Of a stretch of DNA of 64,000 nucleotides, positions 35,176 to 45,166 are shown piece after piece; within the stretch, counting starts at the first letter, position 1, and each line of letters opens with the position of its first letter. This stretch comes from JANQOH01 sp965243325. GTDB lineage: Bacteria; Pseudomonadota; Alphaproteobacteria; UBA7887. The notes under the pieces are model-generated. The model was not told where the DNA came from and made no database searches. It was given only the letters and a program-made list of their open reading frames with translations. A program made the translations under genes and the position numbers. The stretch spans positions 744,001 to 808,000 of the forward strand of contig CBDEUQ010000003.1 in the NCBI GenBank assembly GCA_965243325.1, written 5' to 3'.

Positions 35176-36174
35176 TCAGGCGTCGACGAACCCGACCGCG
35201 CGCTTCGCTTCCGCCAGCACCGGCGCGGCGAGCGCTCGCGCCCGCTCCGCCCCGTCCCTCAGCACGGAGTCGATCTCGGCCGGATCCGCGGTGAGGCGGC
35301 GCATCTCGGCGCCGATCGGACCGAGGGACGCGACCATGAGCTCGGTCAGCCGCGCCTTGAACCCGGCAAACGCGCCGCCGGCGAACTCGGCGCAGACCTC
35401 TGCCGTCGGACGGTCGGCGAGCGCGGCGTAGATGCCGACGAGATTGGCGGCTTCCGGCCTTCCCTCGAGGCCCTCCGGCGAGTCCGGCAGCGGCGCCGGG
35501 TCGGTGCGCGCACGGCGAATCTTGAGGGCGATGTCATCGGCGCTGTCGGTCATGTTGACGCGCGAGAACTCGGACGGGTCCGACTTGCTCATCTTCTTCG
35601 TGCCGTCGCGCAGGCTCATCACCCGCGCCGCGGCGCCGAGAATGATCGGCTCCGGCAGCGGGAACAGGGAGACGGAAAACATGCTGTTGAACGCCTGGGC
35701 GATGTCGCGCGCGAGCTCGAGATGCTGCTTCTGGTCCTCGCCGACGGGCACGTGGGTCGCCTTGTAGAGCAGAATGTCGGCGGCCATGAGATTGGGATAG
35801 GCGTAGAGGCCGACGGTGGCGTTGTCGCGCTGCTTGCCCGCCTTCTCCTTGAACTGCGTCATGCGGTTGAGCCAGCCGAGGCGGGCGACGCAGTTGAAGA
35901 TCCACGCGAGCTCCGCGTGACCGGCCACCCGGCTCTGGTTGAAGAGGATATTGGCGGCCGGGTCGATTCCGGCGGCGATCAACCCGGCGCAGACTTCCCG
36001 CGTGTTCGCCGCCAACTCCGCGGGGTCCTGCGGCACCGTGATGGCGTGCAGGTCGACGATGCAATAGAGGCACTCGTAGTCGTGCTGCAGGCGCGCCCAG
36101 TTGCGGATGGCGCCGAGGTAGTTGCCGAGATGCAGATTGCCGGTCGGTTGAACGCCCGAGAAGATTCGCGCCAT
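35176..36174 (-). CDS. trpS: Tryptophanyl-tRNA synthetase
   Basis: Charges tRNA-Trp. The protein has 332 residues, a class I synthetase. The HIGH-like motif is in SGVQPTGNLHLGNYLGAI and the KMSKS loop is GTKKMSKSDPSEFSR. The tryptophan-site region QFKEKAGKQRDNATVGLYAY and the ATP-site stretch VPVGEDQKQHLELARDIA are present. It lies 48 bases after murJ, an order seen in many alphaproteobacteria. Confidence 0.97.
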   Translation of the reverse strand: MARIFSGVQPTGNLHLGNYLGAIRNWARLQHDYECLYCIVDLHAITVPQDPAELAANTREVCAGLIAAGIDPAANILFNQSRVAGHAELAWIFNCVARLGWLNRMTQFKEKAGKQRDNATVGLYAYPNLMAADILLYKATHVPVGEDQKQHLELARDIAQAFNSMFSVSLFPLPEPIILGAAARVMSLRDGTKKMSKSDPSEFSRVNMTDSADDIALKIRRARTDPAPLPDSPEGLEGRPEAANLVGIYAALADRPTAEVCAEFAGGAFAGFKARLTELMVASLGPIGAEMRRLTADPAEIDSVLRDGAERARALAAPVLAEAKRAVGFVDA

Positions 36175-36222
36175 CGCTGCCCTCCGTCGCGCCGCCTAGA
36201 TACACGCCGGCCGCCCCGATCG

Positions 36223-37785
36223 TCATGCACTTTCGGCCGGCGGCGGAGCGCCCGGGCGCGAGCGCCGGAGATCGCCGAGGCGGGCGGCGCCGGAAAGCTG
36301 CGCCGCGAGCGCGAACAGGCCGACGCCGAGGGTGACGACGGCGGCGAGCGCCGCCGCCGCCGCCGCCGGCCCGCCGGCGAACCACGGAGCCAGCGCGTCG
36401 GCGGCAAGCCGCACGACGACCGCCATCGCCGCCGCCGCCAGCGCCATCCGCGGCAGCCGCCGGCGCAGGCGCGAATCGAGGCGGAGGTGGCGCCGGCGGA
36501 CGAGCCCGGCGGCCAGCAGCCCGGCATTGAGCCACGACGACACCGCGCTCGCCAGCGCGATGCCGACGTGCGCCAGCGGACCGACCAGCGCCAGGCTCAG
36601 AGCCACGTTGACGACGAGGCAACCGACCGCGATCTTGACCGGGGTCCGCGTGTCCTCGCGGGCGAAATAGCCGGGCGCCAGCGCCTTCACCAGCACGAAC
36701 GCGGGAAGCCCCGCGGCATAGGCCGCGAGCGCCCCAGCGGTCGCCGCGGTGGCGGCGGCGTCGAAGGCGCCGTGCTCGAACAGCGCCTGGACGATCGGCC
36801 GGGCGATGACCGCGAGCGCGGCCGCCGCCGGCAGCGCCAGCAGCAGCGCATATTCGAGCGCCCGGTTCTGGCTTGCCGCCGCCGCCGCCGGGTCGGTGTG
36901 CACCTGGCGGGCGAGGGTCGGCAAGAGCGCCGTGCCAACGGCGATGCCGACGACGCCGAGCGGGAGCTGCACGACGCGGTCGGCGTAGTAGAGGTACGAG
37001 ATCGACCCGGCGGGCAGGAACGAGGCGATGATGACGTCGGCCAGCAGATTGAGCTGCTGGACGCCGGCACCGAGCGCCGCCGGCGCGACGAGGACCAGCA
37101 GGCGCCTGACGCCCGGCGTCAGCCGCGGCAGCGGCAGCGGCGGCAGCAGGCCGGCGCGCCGGCAGTTCCAGACGAGCCAGAGCAGCTGGACCGCGCCGGC
37201 GACGGCGACCGCGGCGGCGAGGGCGTGCCCCGGCGTCGCCAGCGAATCGCGGAAGACGACGACACCGGCGATGAGGCAGAGATTGAGGAGAATCGGCGCC
37301 GCCGCCGCCGCGGCGAAGCGCTCGACGCCGTTGAGGACCCCGGCAAGCAGCGTCACCAGCGAGACGAACAGAAGGTAGGGAAAGGTGAGGCGGGTCAGCG
37401 CGACGGCGAGAGCGAACCGCGCCGGCTCGTCGGCGAAGCCGGGCGCCGCGGCGCGGATCAGCCACGGCATGGCGATTTCCGCGACCGCGACCGCGCCGAT
37501 CAGCGCCCACAGCAGCACCGCCATCGCCTCGCCGGCGAACGCCAGCGCCGCCGCCCGGCCCTGAGCGCGGACGCGCTGCGCGAACAGGGGAACGAACGCC
37601 AGGTTGAAGGCGCCTTCGGCGAACAGCCGGCGGAACAGGTTGGGCAGCTTGAAGGCGACGAAGAAGGCGTCGCCGACGACGCCGGCGCCGACGTAGCGCG
37701 CGATGAGGATGTCGCGGAGAAAGCCGAAGATCCGCGAGACGAGCGTAAGAGCGCCGACGGTGGCCGCAGAACGGACGAAGGCCAC
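36223..37785 (-). CDS. murJ: Lipid II flippase MurJ
   Basis: Flips the peptidoglycan precursor lipid II across the inner membrane. The protein has 520 residues with about 14 hydrophobic segments. The N-terminus ATVGALTLVSRIFGFLRDI, the conserved NLFRRLFAEGAFNLAFVPLF and the central FLPAGSISYLYYADRVVQLP are typical. It is followed by trpS and preceded, 10 bases away, by glnD: the known glnD–murJ–trpS order. Confidence 0.96.
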   Translation of the reverse strand: MAFVRSAATVGALTLVSRIFGFLRDILIARYVGAGVVGDAFFVAFKLPNLFRRLFAEGAFNLAFVPLFAQRVRAQGRAAALAFAGEAMAVLLWALIGAVAVAEIAMPWLIRAAAPGFADEPARFALAVALTRLTFPYLLFVSLVTLLAGVLNGVERFAAAAAAPILLNLCLIAGVVVFRDSLATPGHALAAAVAVAGAVQLLWLVWNCRRAGLLPPLPLPRLTPGVRRLLVLVAPAALGAGVQQLNLLADVIIASFLPAGSISYLYYADRVVQLPLGVVGIAVGTALLPTLARQVHTDPAAAAASQNRALEYALLLALPAAAALAVIARPIVQALFEHGAFDAAATAATAGALAAYAAGLPAFVLVKALAPGYFAREDTRTPVKIAVGCLVVNVALSLALVGPLAHVGIALASAVSSWLNAGLLAAGLVRRRHLRLDSRLRRRLPRMALAAAAMAVVVRLAADALAPWFAGGPAAAAAALAAVVTLGVGLFALAAQLSGAARLGDLRRSRPGAPPPAESA

Positions 37786-37795
37786 GCGCGCGTCC

Positions 37796-40552
37796 TTATT
37801 CGGCCGCCACCGCCTCGGCCCGGCTCGCGACCACGCCCTCCCGGACCGCCGCGAGCAGGGCGTCCTTGATGCGCGCGAGCTGACGCGGTTCCGTCACCTT
37901 CATGCCGAACACGTCCTTGACGTAGAACACGTCGACGGCGCTTTCGCCGTAGGTGGCGATGCGGGCGCTGCCGATGGAAAGCCTGAGGTCGGCGAGCGCG
38001 CGGGCGACGTCGAACAGGAGGCCCGCGCGGTCGCGGGCGTTGAGCTCGATGACCGTATGCGACGCCGACGCGCGGTTGTCGATCAGCACGCGCGGCTGCA
38101 CCGTGAAGACCGAGAGGCGGCTCGCCCGCGACGCCTGCTCGCGCTCGGCGAGACGGAACTCGGGCTTGAAATCCTTGGCCAGCGTCATCTCGACGGTCGC
38201 CGCCAGCTTCGCCAGGCTCTGCGGCCGGTCGAACGCCTTGCCGTCCATGCTCTGGATCCAGAAAGTATCGAGCACCATGCCGTCCCGGGTCCCGAAGATG
38301 CGGGCATCGACGATCTCCGCGCCGCACGCGGTCATCGCGCCGACGATGCCGCCGAACAGGCCCGGATGGTCGGGGGCGCAGATCGTCACTTCGGTCACCG
38401 ACCGGAATGCGTCGATGCGGGTCTCGACGGTGAGCGGCGCACCGCCGGCGTCGGCGCGGCGCAGCATCGCCGCGTGGCGCGCGTGCACCTCGGCGTCGAA
38501 GCTCAACAGGTAGGCCGGGTAGACGCGCTCGACGAACGCATCCACCTCTTCGCCCGGCCAGTCGGCGAGCGCCTCGCCGAGCGCGGCTCTGGCGGTCGCC
38601 AGACGCTCGGCGCGGTCGGCGAGCGTGCCGCCGCCCGTCATCGCCGCCTCGGCACGGTAGTACAGGCCGCGCAGGAGCTGACCCTTCCAACCGTTCCAGA
38701 CGTTCGGCCCGACGGCGCGGATGTCGGCGACCGTGAGCACGAGCAGCAGGCGAAGACGCTGCGGCGAGCGGACGATCTCGACGAAGTTCTCGATGGTTCG
38801 CGGATCCTCGATGTCGCGGTTGAGGGCGACGTTCGAGCACAGGAGATGGCGCTCGACGAGCCAGGCCACGGTCTCGGTTTCCTCCGCGGTGCAGCCGAGC
38901 CGTGGCGCCAGCCTGTAGGCGATGCGGGCGCCGATCTCGGAGTGGTCGCCGCCGCGCCCCTTGGCGATGTCGTGCAGGAAGAGGGCGATGTACAGGACCT
39001 TGCGCGACAGGACCTCGTGGACGATCCCGGTCGCCAGCGGCAGCTCGTCGGCAAGCGCGCCGCTCTCGATGCGCGAGAGGATGCCGATGGCGCGGATCGT
39101 GTGCTCGTCGACCGTGTAGACGTGGTACATGTCGTGCTGGGTCTGGGCCACGATGCGCCCGAACGCCTGGATGAAGCGGCCCAGCACGCCGGCTTCGTTC
39201 AGCCGCCGCAGCGTCGTCTCCGGATCCTTCTCGCTCGTCAGCATGTCGACGAAGAGGCGGTTGGCCTCCGCATCGGCGCGCAGCCGCGCGTCGATGCGCG
39301 CGAGATTCCGCGTGATCAGCATCAGGGCGTGCGGATGCACGTCGAGGCCGCGCGCCTGGGCGACGTGGAACAGCCGCAGCATGTCGAGCGGGCGGCGTTC
39401 GAAGGCGTCGTCGTCCTTGACCGTCACGCGACCGTGGTCGAGCCGGAAGCCGTCGACCTCGCGCCGCAGGGCACCCCATCGCGGCACCCGGAACAGCGGC
39501 CGGCGCACGTGCTCCGCCTCGATCGCGGCGCAGAAGATGCGCGTCAGGTCGCCGACGGTCTTGGCGATCAGATAGTAGTGTTTCATGAACCGCTCGACGT
39601 CGAGGCTGCCCTCGCGCTCGGCGTACTGCGTCGCCGAGGCGACGGCGATCTGGTTGTCGAACGTCAGGCGCTCCTCGGCGCGGCCGGCGAGATAGTGCAG
39701 ACGGCAGCGCACGCTCCACAGGAAGCGGTGGGCGCGCTCGAACATGCGGAACTCGGCCTCGGTGAAGACGTCGTGGGCGACGAGCTCGCGCACGTCCTCG
39801 ACGCGGTAGAGGTACTTGGCGATCCAGAACAACGTGTGCAGGTCGCGCAGCCCGCCCTTGCCGTCCTTGAGGTTGGGCTCCACGACGTAGCGCGAGTCGC
39901 CCATGCGCTTGTGGCGCGAGTCGCGCTCCTCGAGCTTGGCGACGATGAAATCGCGGGCGCCGCCGGCGACCACGTCGCGCGCGAAGCGCTGCCTCAGCTC
40001 GAGATAGAGCGGCTGGTCGCCGTACACGTAGCGCGATTCCAGAACCGCTGTGCGAACCGTGACGTCGCGGCGGGCGCGGGCGACGGTCTCGTCGATCGAC
40101 CGCGTGGCCTGGCCCACCGTGAGGCCCAGGTCCCACAGCATGTAGAGCACGTACTCGACGATCTGCTCGCCGCGCGGCGTGGTCTTGTACGGCGTGAGAA
40201 ACAGGAGGTCGACATCGGAGAACGGCGCCAGCTCGCCGCGTCCGTAGCCGCCGACGGCAACCAGGGACAGGCGGTCGGCCGCCGTCGGATTGGGCTCGGG
40301 GAACACCCGTTCGGCGACGTGGTCGAACAGCGTGACGAGCAGGCAGTCGACGAGCCAGGCGAGTCCCGCCGCCGCCTTCGGTCCGTGCCCGTCGGCGTCG
40401 AAGCGCCGGCGCACTTCGGCGCGCCCGGCGTCCAGCGCCTGCCTGAGCCGCTCGAGCGCCGGTTCGCGGCCGGCGCCGGGATCGCACGCCGCCAGCGCCG
40501 CGCTCAAGCTCCGGCGGTCCGCGATGGCGCGCTTGTTTTTCAACGGCGGCAT
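37796..40552 (-). CDS. glnD: [Protein-PII] uridylyltransferase / uridylyl-removing enzyme
   Basis: Senses glutamine and adds or removes UMP on PII proteins, controlling nitrogen assimilation. The protein has 918 residues. The nucleotidyltransferase domain has VGGYGRGELAPFSDVDLLFL at about residues 90-110. The HD domain has LFLHDIAKGRGGDHSEIGAR near residue 520. Two ACT domains at the C-terminus begin VTICAPDHPGLFGGI and IELNARDRAGLLFDVARAL. All parts look intact. Confidence 0.97.
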   Translation of the reverse strand: MPPLKNKRAIADRRSLSAALAACDPGAGREPALERLRQALDAGRAEVRRRFDADGHGPKAAAGLAWLVDCLLVTLFDHVAERVFPEPNPTAADRLSLVAVGGYGRGELAPFSDVDLLFLTPYKTTPRGEQIVEYVLYMLWDLGLTVGQATRSIDETVARARRDVTVRTAVLESRYVYGDQPLYLELRQRFARDVVAGGARDFIVAKLEERDSRHKRMGDSRYVVEPNLKDGKGGLRDLHTLFWIAKYLYRVEDVRELVAHDVFTEAEFRMFERAHRFLWSVRCRLHYLAGRAEERLTFDNQIAVASATQYAEREGSLDVERFMKHYYLIAKTVGDLTRIFCAAIEAEHVRRPLFRVPRWGALRREVDGFRLDHGRVTVKDDDAFERRPLDMLRLFHVAQARGLDVHPHALMLITRNLARIDARLRADAEANRLFVDMLTSEKDPETTLRRLNEAGVLGRFIQAFGRIVAQTQHDMYHVYTVDEHTIRAIGILSRIESGALADELPLATGIVHEVLSRKVLYIALFLHDIAKGRGGDHSEIGARIAYRLAPRLGCTAEETETVAWLVERHLLCSNVALNRDIEDPRTIENFVEIVRSPQRLRLLLVLTVADIRAVGPNVWNGWKGQLLRGLYYRAEAAMTGGGTLADRAERLATARAALGEALADWPGEEVDAFVERVYPAYLLSFDAEVHARHAAMLRRADAGGAPLTVETRIDAFRSVTEVTICAPDHPGLFGGIVGAMTACGAEIVDARIFGTRDGMVLDTFWIQSMDGKAFDRPQSLAKLAATVEMTLAKDFKPEFRLAEREQASRASRLSVFTVQPRVLIDNRASASHTVIELNARDRAGLLFDVARALADLRLSIGSARIATYGESAVDVFYVKDVFGMKVTEPRQLARIKDALLAAVREGVVASRAEAVAAE

Positions 40553-40583
40553 GAGCGCTGCGATTCCGGCGGCGGCGCGACGG

Positions 40584-42308
40584 TCAGGCCGCGCGGCGCA
40601 TCTCGCGTGTGCCGCCGCCGTGGCGCAGCAGGCGGCCGGAACAGGCGTTGGTCTCGCGGTCGTCGGCGATCGTGACGCGGCCGTTCACGAGCACCGCGCG
40701 GTAGCCCCGGGCGCGCTGGACGCGGCGCCATTCGCCGCCCGGCAGGTCGTGCGCGATCTCGGTCGGCAGAACCTCGAGATTGTCGTAGTCGTAGACCACG
40801 ATGTCGGCCGGAGCGCCGGGCTTGAGCACGCCGCGGTCGGTGAACCCCGCGACCATCGCCGGCAGCGCCGACAGCCGCCAGTGCGCGTCCTCGAGGCCGA
40901 TCATCCCGTGCTCGCGGACGATGCGCGTCAGCGTCTCGGTCGGGTAGCGTCCGGCGGTGAGAAACTTGGTGTGCGCGCCGCCGTCCGAGACGCCGAACAG
41001 GACCCACGGGTTGTCGACGATCTCCCTGAGGTGGTCGTTCGAGACGTTGGGCGGCAGGGCGTAGAACTCGGTCTCCAGGTTTTCCTCCACGGCGATGTCG
41101 AGCATCGCGTCGACGGGGTGCTTGCCGAGCGCGCGGGCGACGTCGGCGACCGTCCGGTCGCGCCAGCGCTCGTGCGCCGGAGTCGCCGGGCCGGTGATCA
41201 GCACGTCGTCGATGGGTCCGGTGGCGGTGCGCGGAACCTGGCGGCGCAGCGCCGGGCGGCGCTCGGGGTCGGCGAGCTTGGCCAGGCGCTCGGCGACCGT
41301 CCCCACCGTGGCCTCGCGCCAAGCGGGACGGTCGTCCCACAGGTTCCAGTCCTCGAAGGTGAAGGCGAAGCCGGCATCGGTCGTCATTCCCTGGCCGTAG
41401 ACGCGCAGGCCCCGGCGGCGGCAGGTCTCGAGCCAGCGCAGCGAGTCGCGGTGGACCTCGGGCTTGTGGTCGTAGGCCTGCACGACGTTCCAGATCAACG
41501 GTCGTCCGCTCAGCGTCGACAGCGCCTCCATGTGCGCCCGGTCGCGTTCGTACGAACCCGACGAGATGGTCATCTGCATGAAGCCCTCGTTGCGCCGGCC
41601 AAGAACGCGCGCCAGCGCCTCGCAGGTCTCGTCGTGCATCACGTCGGTGACCATCGGCGTGCCGTCGTGGTCAAGCTGCACCGCCGACGGACCGTCGGGC
41701 ATCAGGCGCTGCGCCGACCAGCCGCAGGCGCCGGCGTCGAGCGCCTCGTCGAGGAGGCGGCAGAGCTCGCCGTGCTCGGCCGCGCTGGGCAGCCGGCCGG
41801 CCTTGGCGTCGTCGAGGCCGAGGGTCCAGATCAGCGCCGGCCCGAGCGGCATGTAGGGAAGCAGGTTGATCGCCTTAGGCGCGCGCTCGACACTGTCCAG
41901 GAACTCGGGGAAGGTCGTCCAGTCCCACGGCAGACCTTCCCTCATCGCGGCGTAGGGGATCGCCTCGACGCGGGTCATGGTGAGCATCGCCCTCTCGCGC
42001 AGCGCCGGGCGTACGGGCGCGAATCCGAAGCCGCAGTTGCCGATCACCGCCGAGGTCACGCCGTGCCACCCCGACAGCGAGCAGTAGGGGTCCCAGAACA
42101 GTTGCGCATCGTAGTGCGTGTGGAGGTCGACGAAGCCCGGCGCCACATGCAGGCCGCCGGCGTCGATGACCTCGGCCCCGTCGGCCGCGTCGATGCGGCC
42201 GATTTCAGCGATCACGCCGCCGGCCACCGCGATGTCGCCGCGGTAGCGCGGAATCCGCGTCCCGTCGAAGATCAGCCCGTCCTTGATCACCACGTCGAAC
42301 CGCGCCAT
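40584..42308 (-). CDS. N-acyl-D-amino-acid deacylase-like amidohydrolase
   Basis: A metal-dependent amidohydrolase of 574 residues. The metal-binding HTHYDAQLFWDP follows the small beta domain that begins FDVVIKDGLIFDGTRIPRYR. GNCGFGFAPVRP, typical of D-aminoacylases, and VSDGGAHTKF, with the late aspartate, are also seen. It probably opens N-acyl-D-amino acids or a related cyclic amide; the substrate is not determined. The ATG before ARFDVVIKDG fits the family. It is divergent from the CxxCH protein gene. Confidence 0.9.
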   Translation of the reverse strand: MARFDVVIKDGLIFDGTRIPRYRGDIAVAGGVIAEIGRIDAADGAEVIDAGGLHVAPGFVDLHTHYDAQLFWDPYCSLSGWHGVTSAVIGNCGFGFAPVRPALRERAMLTMTRVEAIPYAAMREGLPWDWTTFPEFLDSVERAPKAINLLPYMPLGPALIWTLGLDDAKAGRLPSAAEHGELCRLLDEALDAGACGWSAQRLMPDGPSAVQLDHDGTPMVTDVMHDETCEALARVLGRRNEGFMQMTISSGSYERDRAHMEALSTLSGRPLIWNVVQAYDHKPEVHRDSLRWLETCRRRGLRVYGQGMTTDAGFAFTFEDWNLWDDRPAWREATVGTVAERLAKLADPERRPALRRQVPRTATGPIDDVLITGPATPAHERWRDRTVADVARALGKHPVDAMLDIAVEENLETEFYALPPNVSNDHLREIVDNPWVLFGVSDGGAHTKFLTAGRYPTETLTRIVREHGMIGLEDAHWRLSALPAMVAGFTDRGVLKPGAPADIVVYDYDNLEVLPTEIAHDLPGGEWRRVQRARGYRAVLVNGRVTIADDRETNACSGRLLRHGGGTREMRRAA

Positions 42309-42412
42309 CGCCACGCTCCGTTCCTTCGCGATCCTGGCAAAACCCTGGACACGCCGCCGCTGCGGCCCATAGTGGCCGGCGAACCTTTCGCGGGCAAGCA
42401 CGGAGAGCGGCG

Positions 42413-44209
42413 ATGCGGGCGGTTTTCGTTCTCGCCATCCTGGCCGGACTCGCGGCCTTGCCGGCCGCGGCCGCGGCGCCGGAGCCGCTGACCTCGTTCG
42501 AGACCCGCGGGCCCGACCTGCCGCCCGTCGGGCATTCGCTGTTCGACCACGCGATGGCCGTCCGCAGCGGCGGCGGCTGGGTGCTCGACGTGCCGTGGCC
42601 GTTCGAGGCGCTCGTCGAGCGCATCGCGTCGCACCTCGGGCCGGCGCACCGCGAGCCGATGAAGCGCGTGCTCCACCCCATCGGCCGCTCGCTGCACCGC
42701 AACGCCGCGGCGCCGCACTACTTCCGCTATCCGCGCGCCGTCGGTGCCGTGGATACCGACCCGAAAGCCGCTCCCGGCGTGTCCGGCCTCATGCTGAAGG
42801 ACCGGCTCTACGTCGGCTACCAGCCGCTGTCGGACGTGCTCGAGGTGGTCTCGTACAACGAGGCCGCGGGGCGCTTCGAATACCAGGTGGTGAGCGACTA
42901 CCGCGCCGGCGGCACGCCCCGGGTCGGCTACGCCGACCGCGGCCTGTGCCTCGCCTGCCACCACAACCAGGCGGCGATCTACGCCGAGCAGCCGTGGGCG
43001 GAGACCAACAACAGCAACTTCGTCGCCGCCCTGCTGCTGGACGAGGCGGACGAGTTCTACGGCATTCCGGCGCGCGTTCCCTTCGACGTGCCGGAGCTGT
43101 TCGACGACTCGACCGATCGCGCGACCTATTTCGCCGCCTACCAGCGCGCCTGGAACGAGGGCTGCGCCGCCGCCGGCGGCCCGGCGGAGGCGATCGCCTG
43201 CCGCCGCGACGGCCTCGTGTCCGCCCTGCGCTACCGCCTGAGCGCACGCTACCAGCTCGCCGACCCGGGCGACGGCGCGCGCGCCCGCTTCGGCCGCGCG
43301 CTCATGCGCGGGTGGCGCGCGCGCTGGCCCGACGGCGTTGCCGTCCTCGATTCCGACATCGCCGATTTCGACCCGCTGGCGCGCGCCGGCTACGGCGCCG
43401 GGCGCAGCGCGCTGGAGACCGGCCTCGTCGAACGGATCGAGTGGACGCCGCCGCCGGCGCTCCACTTCAACGGTGCGCTGGAGCCGTTGCACGAGCGCCC
43501 GCCGCGCGCCGTCTGGCGGGTGCCGCGGCCGTTCGCCGGCACGGTCGCTGTCGAGCCGTCGTGGATCGACGCCGTCGTCGCCGGTCTCGGCGACTTCCTC
43601 GCGCCGGTCGACATCGCGCGGCTCGATTCCCACCTTGCCGGCGCCGCGGCGGGCGTCCGCCGACTGGCCGCGGCGTGCCGGGTGACGGCGGCGGCGGGCG
43701 CGGTGGACTTCCGCTGCACCGGCGCGCCCGGCGGACTCAAGCTCGCCGGGCGCGCGGACATCGCCGCCGACGGCGCGGCGGGCGGCATCATCGGCCGCGT
43801 GCGGGCGGGATCGGCGGCGCCCGGCGGGCTCGAGCTGACGGACGGCGCGCTCCGCCGCGAGGGCGGCGGCTGGCGCCTCGGCTTCGCCCTGCGCGACACG
43901 GTCACCGGCCTCGGCGCGCGGCTTGCCGACGGCAGCGCCGTGCGGCGCGTCGAGATCGCGTGGCCGGACGGCGCCCGCGAGGCCACGGCGACGGTGACCG
44001 TGGCCGGCGATTTCGCGCACCTTGCGGCGGCGGTCGACCGCCTAGCGGCGGCGACCGCTGCCGGCGAGTCGGACGCGCTGGCGGCCCTGCCGTTCCGCCG
44101 CGTCGCCGTGCTGCGGCCGCTGTTCGCCGATCTCGGCCTCGAACCGGTGGACTGGTGCTGCCTCGACTCCGCCCACCTGCCGCCGGCGGTTCATGCCGAC
44201 GACCTGTGA
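42413..44209 (+). CDS. Exported protein with one CxxCH motif, function unknown
   Basis: A 598-residue protein behind GGAGAG at 6-base spacing. A signal peptide (AVFVLAILAGLAALPAAAAA) is followed by a region with a single c-type haem motif CLACHH at about residues 182-187. The stretch HRNAAAPHYFRYPRAVGAVD and the tail EPVDWCCLDSAHLP look conserved in style. The second half contains no recognised domain. Covalent haem is inferred from CxxCH only; no clear distal methionine was identified. It is transcribed away from the amidohydrolase gene and is followed by a 210-base gap before rph. Confidence 0.8.
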   Translation: MRAVFVLAILAGLAALPAAAAAPEPLTSFETRGPDLPPVGHSLFDHAMAVRSGGGWVLDVPWPFEALVERIASHLGPAHREPMKRVLHPIGRSLHRNAAAPHYFRYPRAVGAVDTDPKAAPGVSGLMLKDRLYVGYQPLSDVLEVVSYNEAAGRFEYQVVSDYRAGGTPRVGYADRGLCLACHHNQAAIYAEQPWAETNNSNFVAALLLDEADEFYGIPARVPFDVPELFDDSTDRATYFAAYQRAWNEGCAAAGGPAEAIACRRDGLVSALRYRLSARYQLADPGDGARARFGRALMRGWRARWPDGVAVLDSDIADFDPLARAGYGAGRSALETGLVERIEWTPPPALHFNGALEPLHERPPRAVWRVPRPFAGTVAVEPSWIDAVVAGLGDFLAPVDIARLDSHLAGAAAGVRRLAAACRVTAAAGAVDFRCTGAPGGLKLAGRADIAADGAAGGIIGRVRAGSAAPGGLELTDGALRREGGGWRLGFALRDTVTGLGARLADGSAVRRVEIAWPDGAREATATVTVAGDFAHLAAAVDRLAAATAAGESDALAALPFRRVAVLRPLFADLGLEPVDWCCLDSAHLPPAVHADDL

Positions 44210-44255
44210 CGGCGGGGACCCCGGCGCCACCGCACCCGGATGTGTCGAAACCATC

Positions 44256-44272
44256 CCGGACCGACCGTCCGG
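44256..44272. terminator. Weak hairpin between CxxCH gene and rph
   Basis: CCGGAC at 44256-44261 pairs with GTCCGG at 44267-44272 around a 5-base loop. There is no U tract. It is the only clear fold I saw in the 210-base gap, whose remainder shows no gene. Confidence 0.25.
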
Positions 44273-44419
44273 ACCCGTCGCGCAGCTGCGGGCGGCGAAC
44301 CCGCCGTCGATAGCGACGCTTCGCCGCGCCTGCGCGATGGATGCCGGCACGGCATGGACGGCGGCGCGCGGGCGGCGTAGGGTCGCGCGCCCCGCACCGG
44401 ACGATCAGGAGCCCGCACC

Positions 44420-45166
44420 ATGCGCCCTTCCGGCCGCGCGCCCGACGAGATGCGCCGCGTCAGCCTCGAGCCGGGCTTCGCCAAGCACGCCGAGGGGTCG
44501 TGCCTCGCGCGCTTCGGCGACACCCACGTGCTGTGCACGGCGACGGTCGAGGACCGCGTGCCGCCGTTCCTGCGCAACTCGGGGCGCGGCTGGGTGACCG
44601 CCGAGTACGGGATGCTGCCGCGGTCCACGCATTCGCGCACCGACCGCGAGGCGGCGCGCGGCCGCCAGTCGGGCCGGACGCTCGAGATCCAGCGCCTGAT
44701 CGGCCGCGCCCTGCGCGCGGTGACGCGGCTCGACGGTTTCGGCGAGCGCCAGATCCGGCTCGACTGCGACGTCATCCAGGCGGACGGTGGCACGCGGACC
44801 GCGGCGGTCACCGGCAGCCAGGTGGCGCTGCACCTCGCCTTCGACTACCTCGCCCGACACGGCCTCATCGAGCGCGTGCCGCTCGCCGATCGGGTGGCCG
44901 CCGTCTCGTGCGGCCTGTACCGGGGCGCGCCGGTGGTCGATCTCGACTACGCCGAGGACTCGAACGCGGAGGCCGATGCGAACTTCGTCATCACCGCGCG
45001 CGGCCGGCTGGTGGAGGTGCAGGCCACGGCCGAGGAGGCGCCGTTCGACCGCAGCCGCTTCGACGCGCTGCTCGACCTCGCCGCCGCCTCGTGCGCGCGG
45101 CTTTGCGCACTCCAGAACGCGGCGATCGAAGCGGCGGTGCGCGAGCGCGATGGCGCGGCAGCTTGA
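44420..45166 (+). CDS. rph: Ribonuclease PH
   Basis: Trims tRNA 3' ends by phosphorolysis. The protein has 248 residues with RPSGRAPDEMRRVSLEPGFA at the start, the GWVTAEYGMLPRSTHSRTDR segment with catalytic arginines, LDCDVIQADGGTRTAAVTG, and the C-terminal VEVQATAEEAPFDRSRFDAL. AGGAG precedes the ATG. Its 3' end overlaps rdgB by 17 bases, starting the rph–rdgB–hemW run known from alphaproteobacteria. Confidence 0.97.
   Translation: MRPSGRAPDEMRRVSLEPGFAKHAEGSCLARFGDTHVLCTATVEDRVPPFLRNSGRGWVTAEYGMLPRSTHSRTDREAARGRQSGRTLEIQRLIGRALRAVTRLDGFGERQIRLDCDVIQADGGTRTAAVTGSQVALHLAFDYLARHGLIERVPLADRVAAVSCGLYRGAPVVDLDYAEDSNAEADANFVITARGRLVEVQATAEEAPFDRSRFDALLDLAAASCARLCALQNAAIEAAVRERDGAAA

Noticed and set aside
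34432..37869. An 1145-codon open frame antisense to trpS and murJ
   Set aside because: It is arginine/glutamate-rich low-complexity sequence opposite well-identified genes. Long antisense frames are expected at this GC content.
37703..40675. A 990-codon open frame antisense to glnD
   Set aside because: No recognisable domain, and glnD is complete on the other strand.
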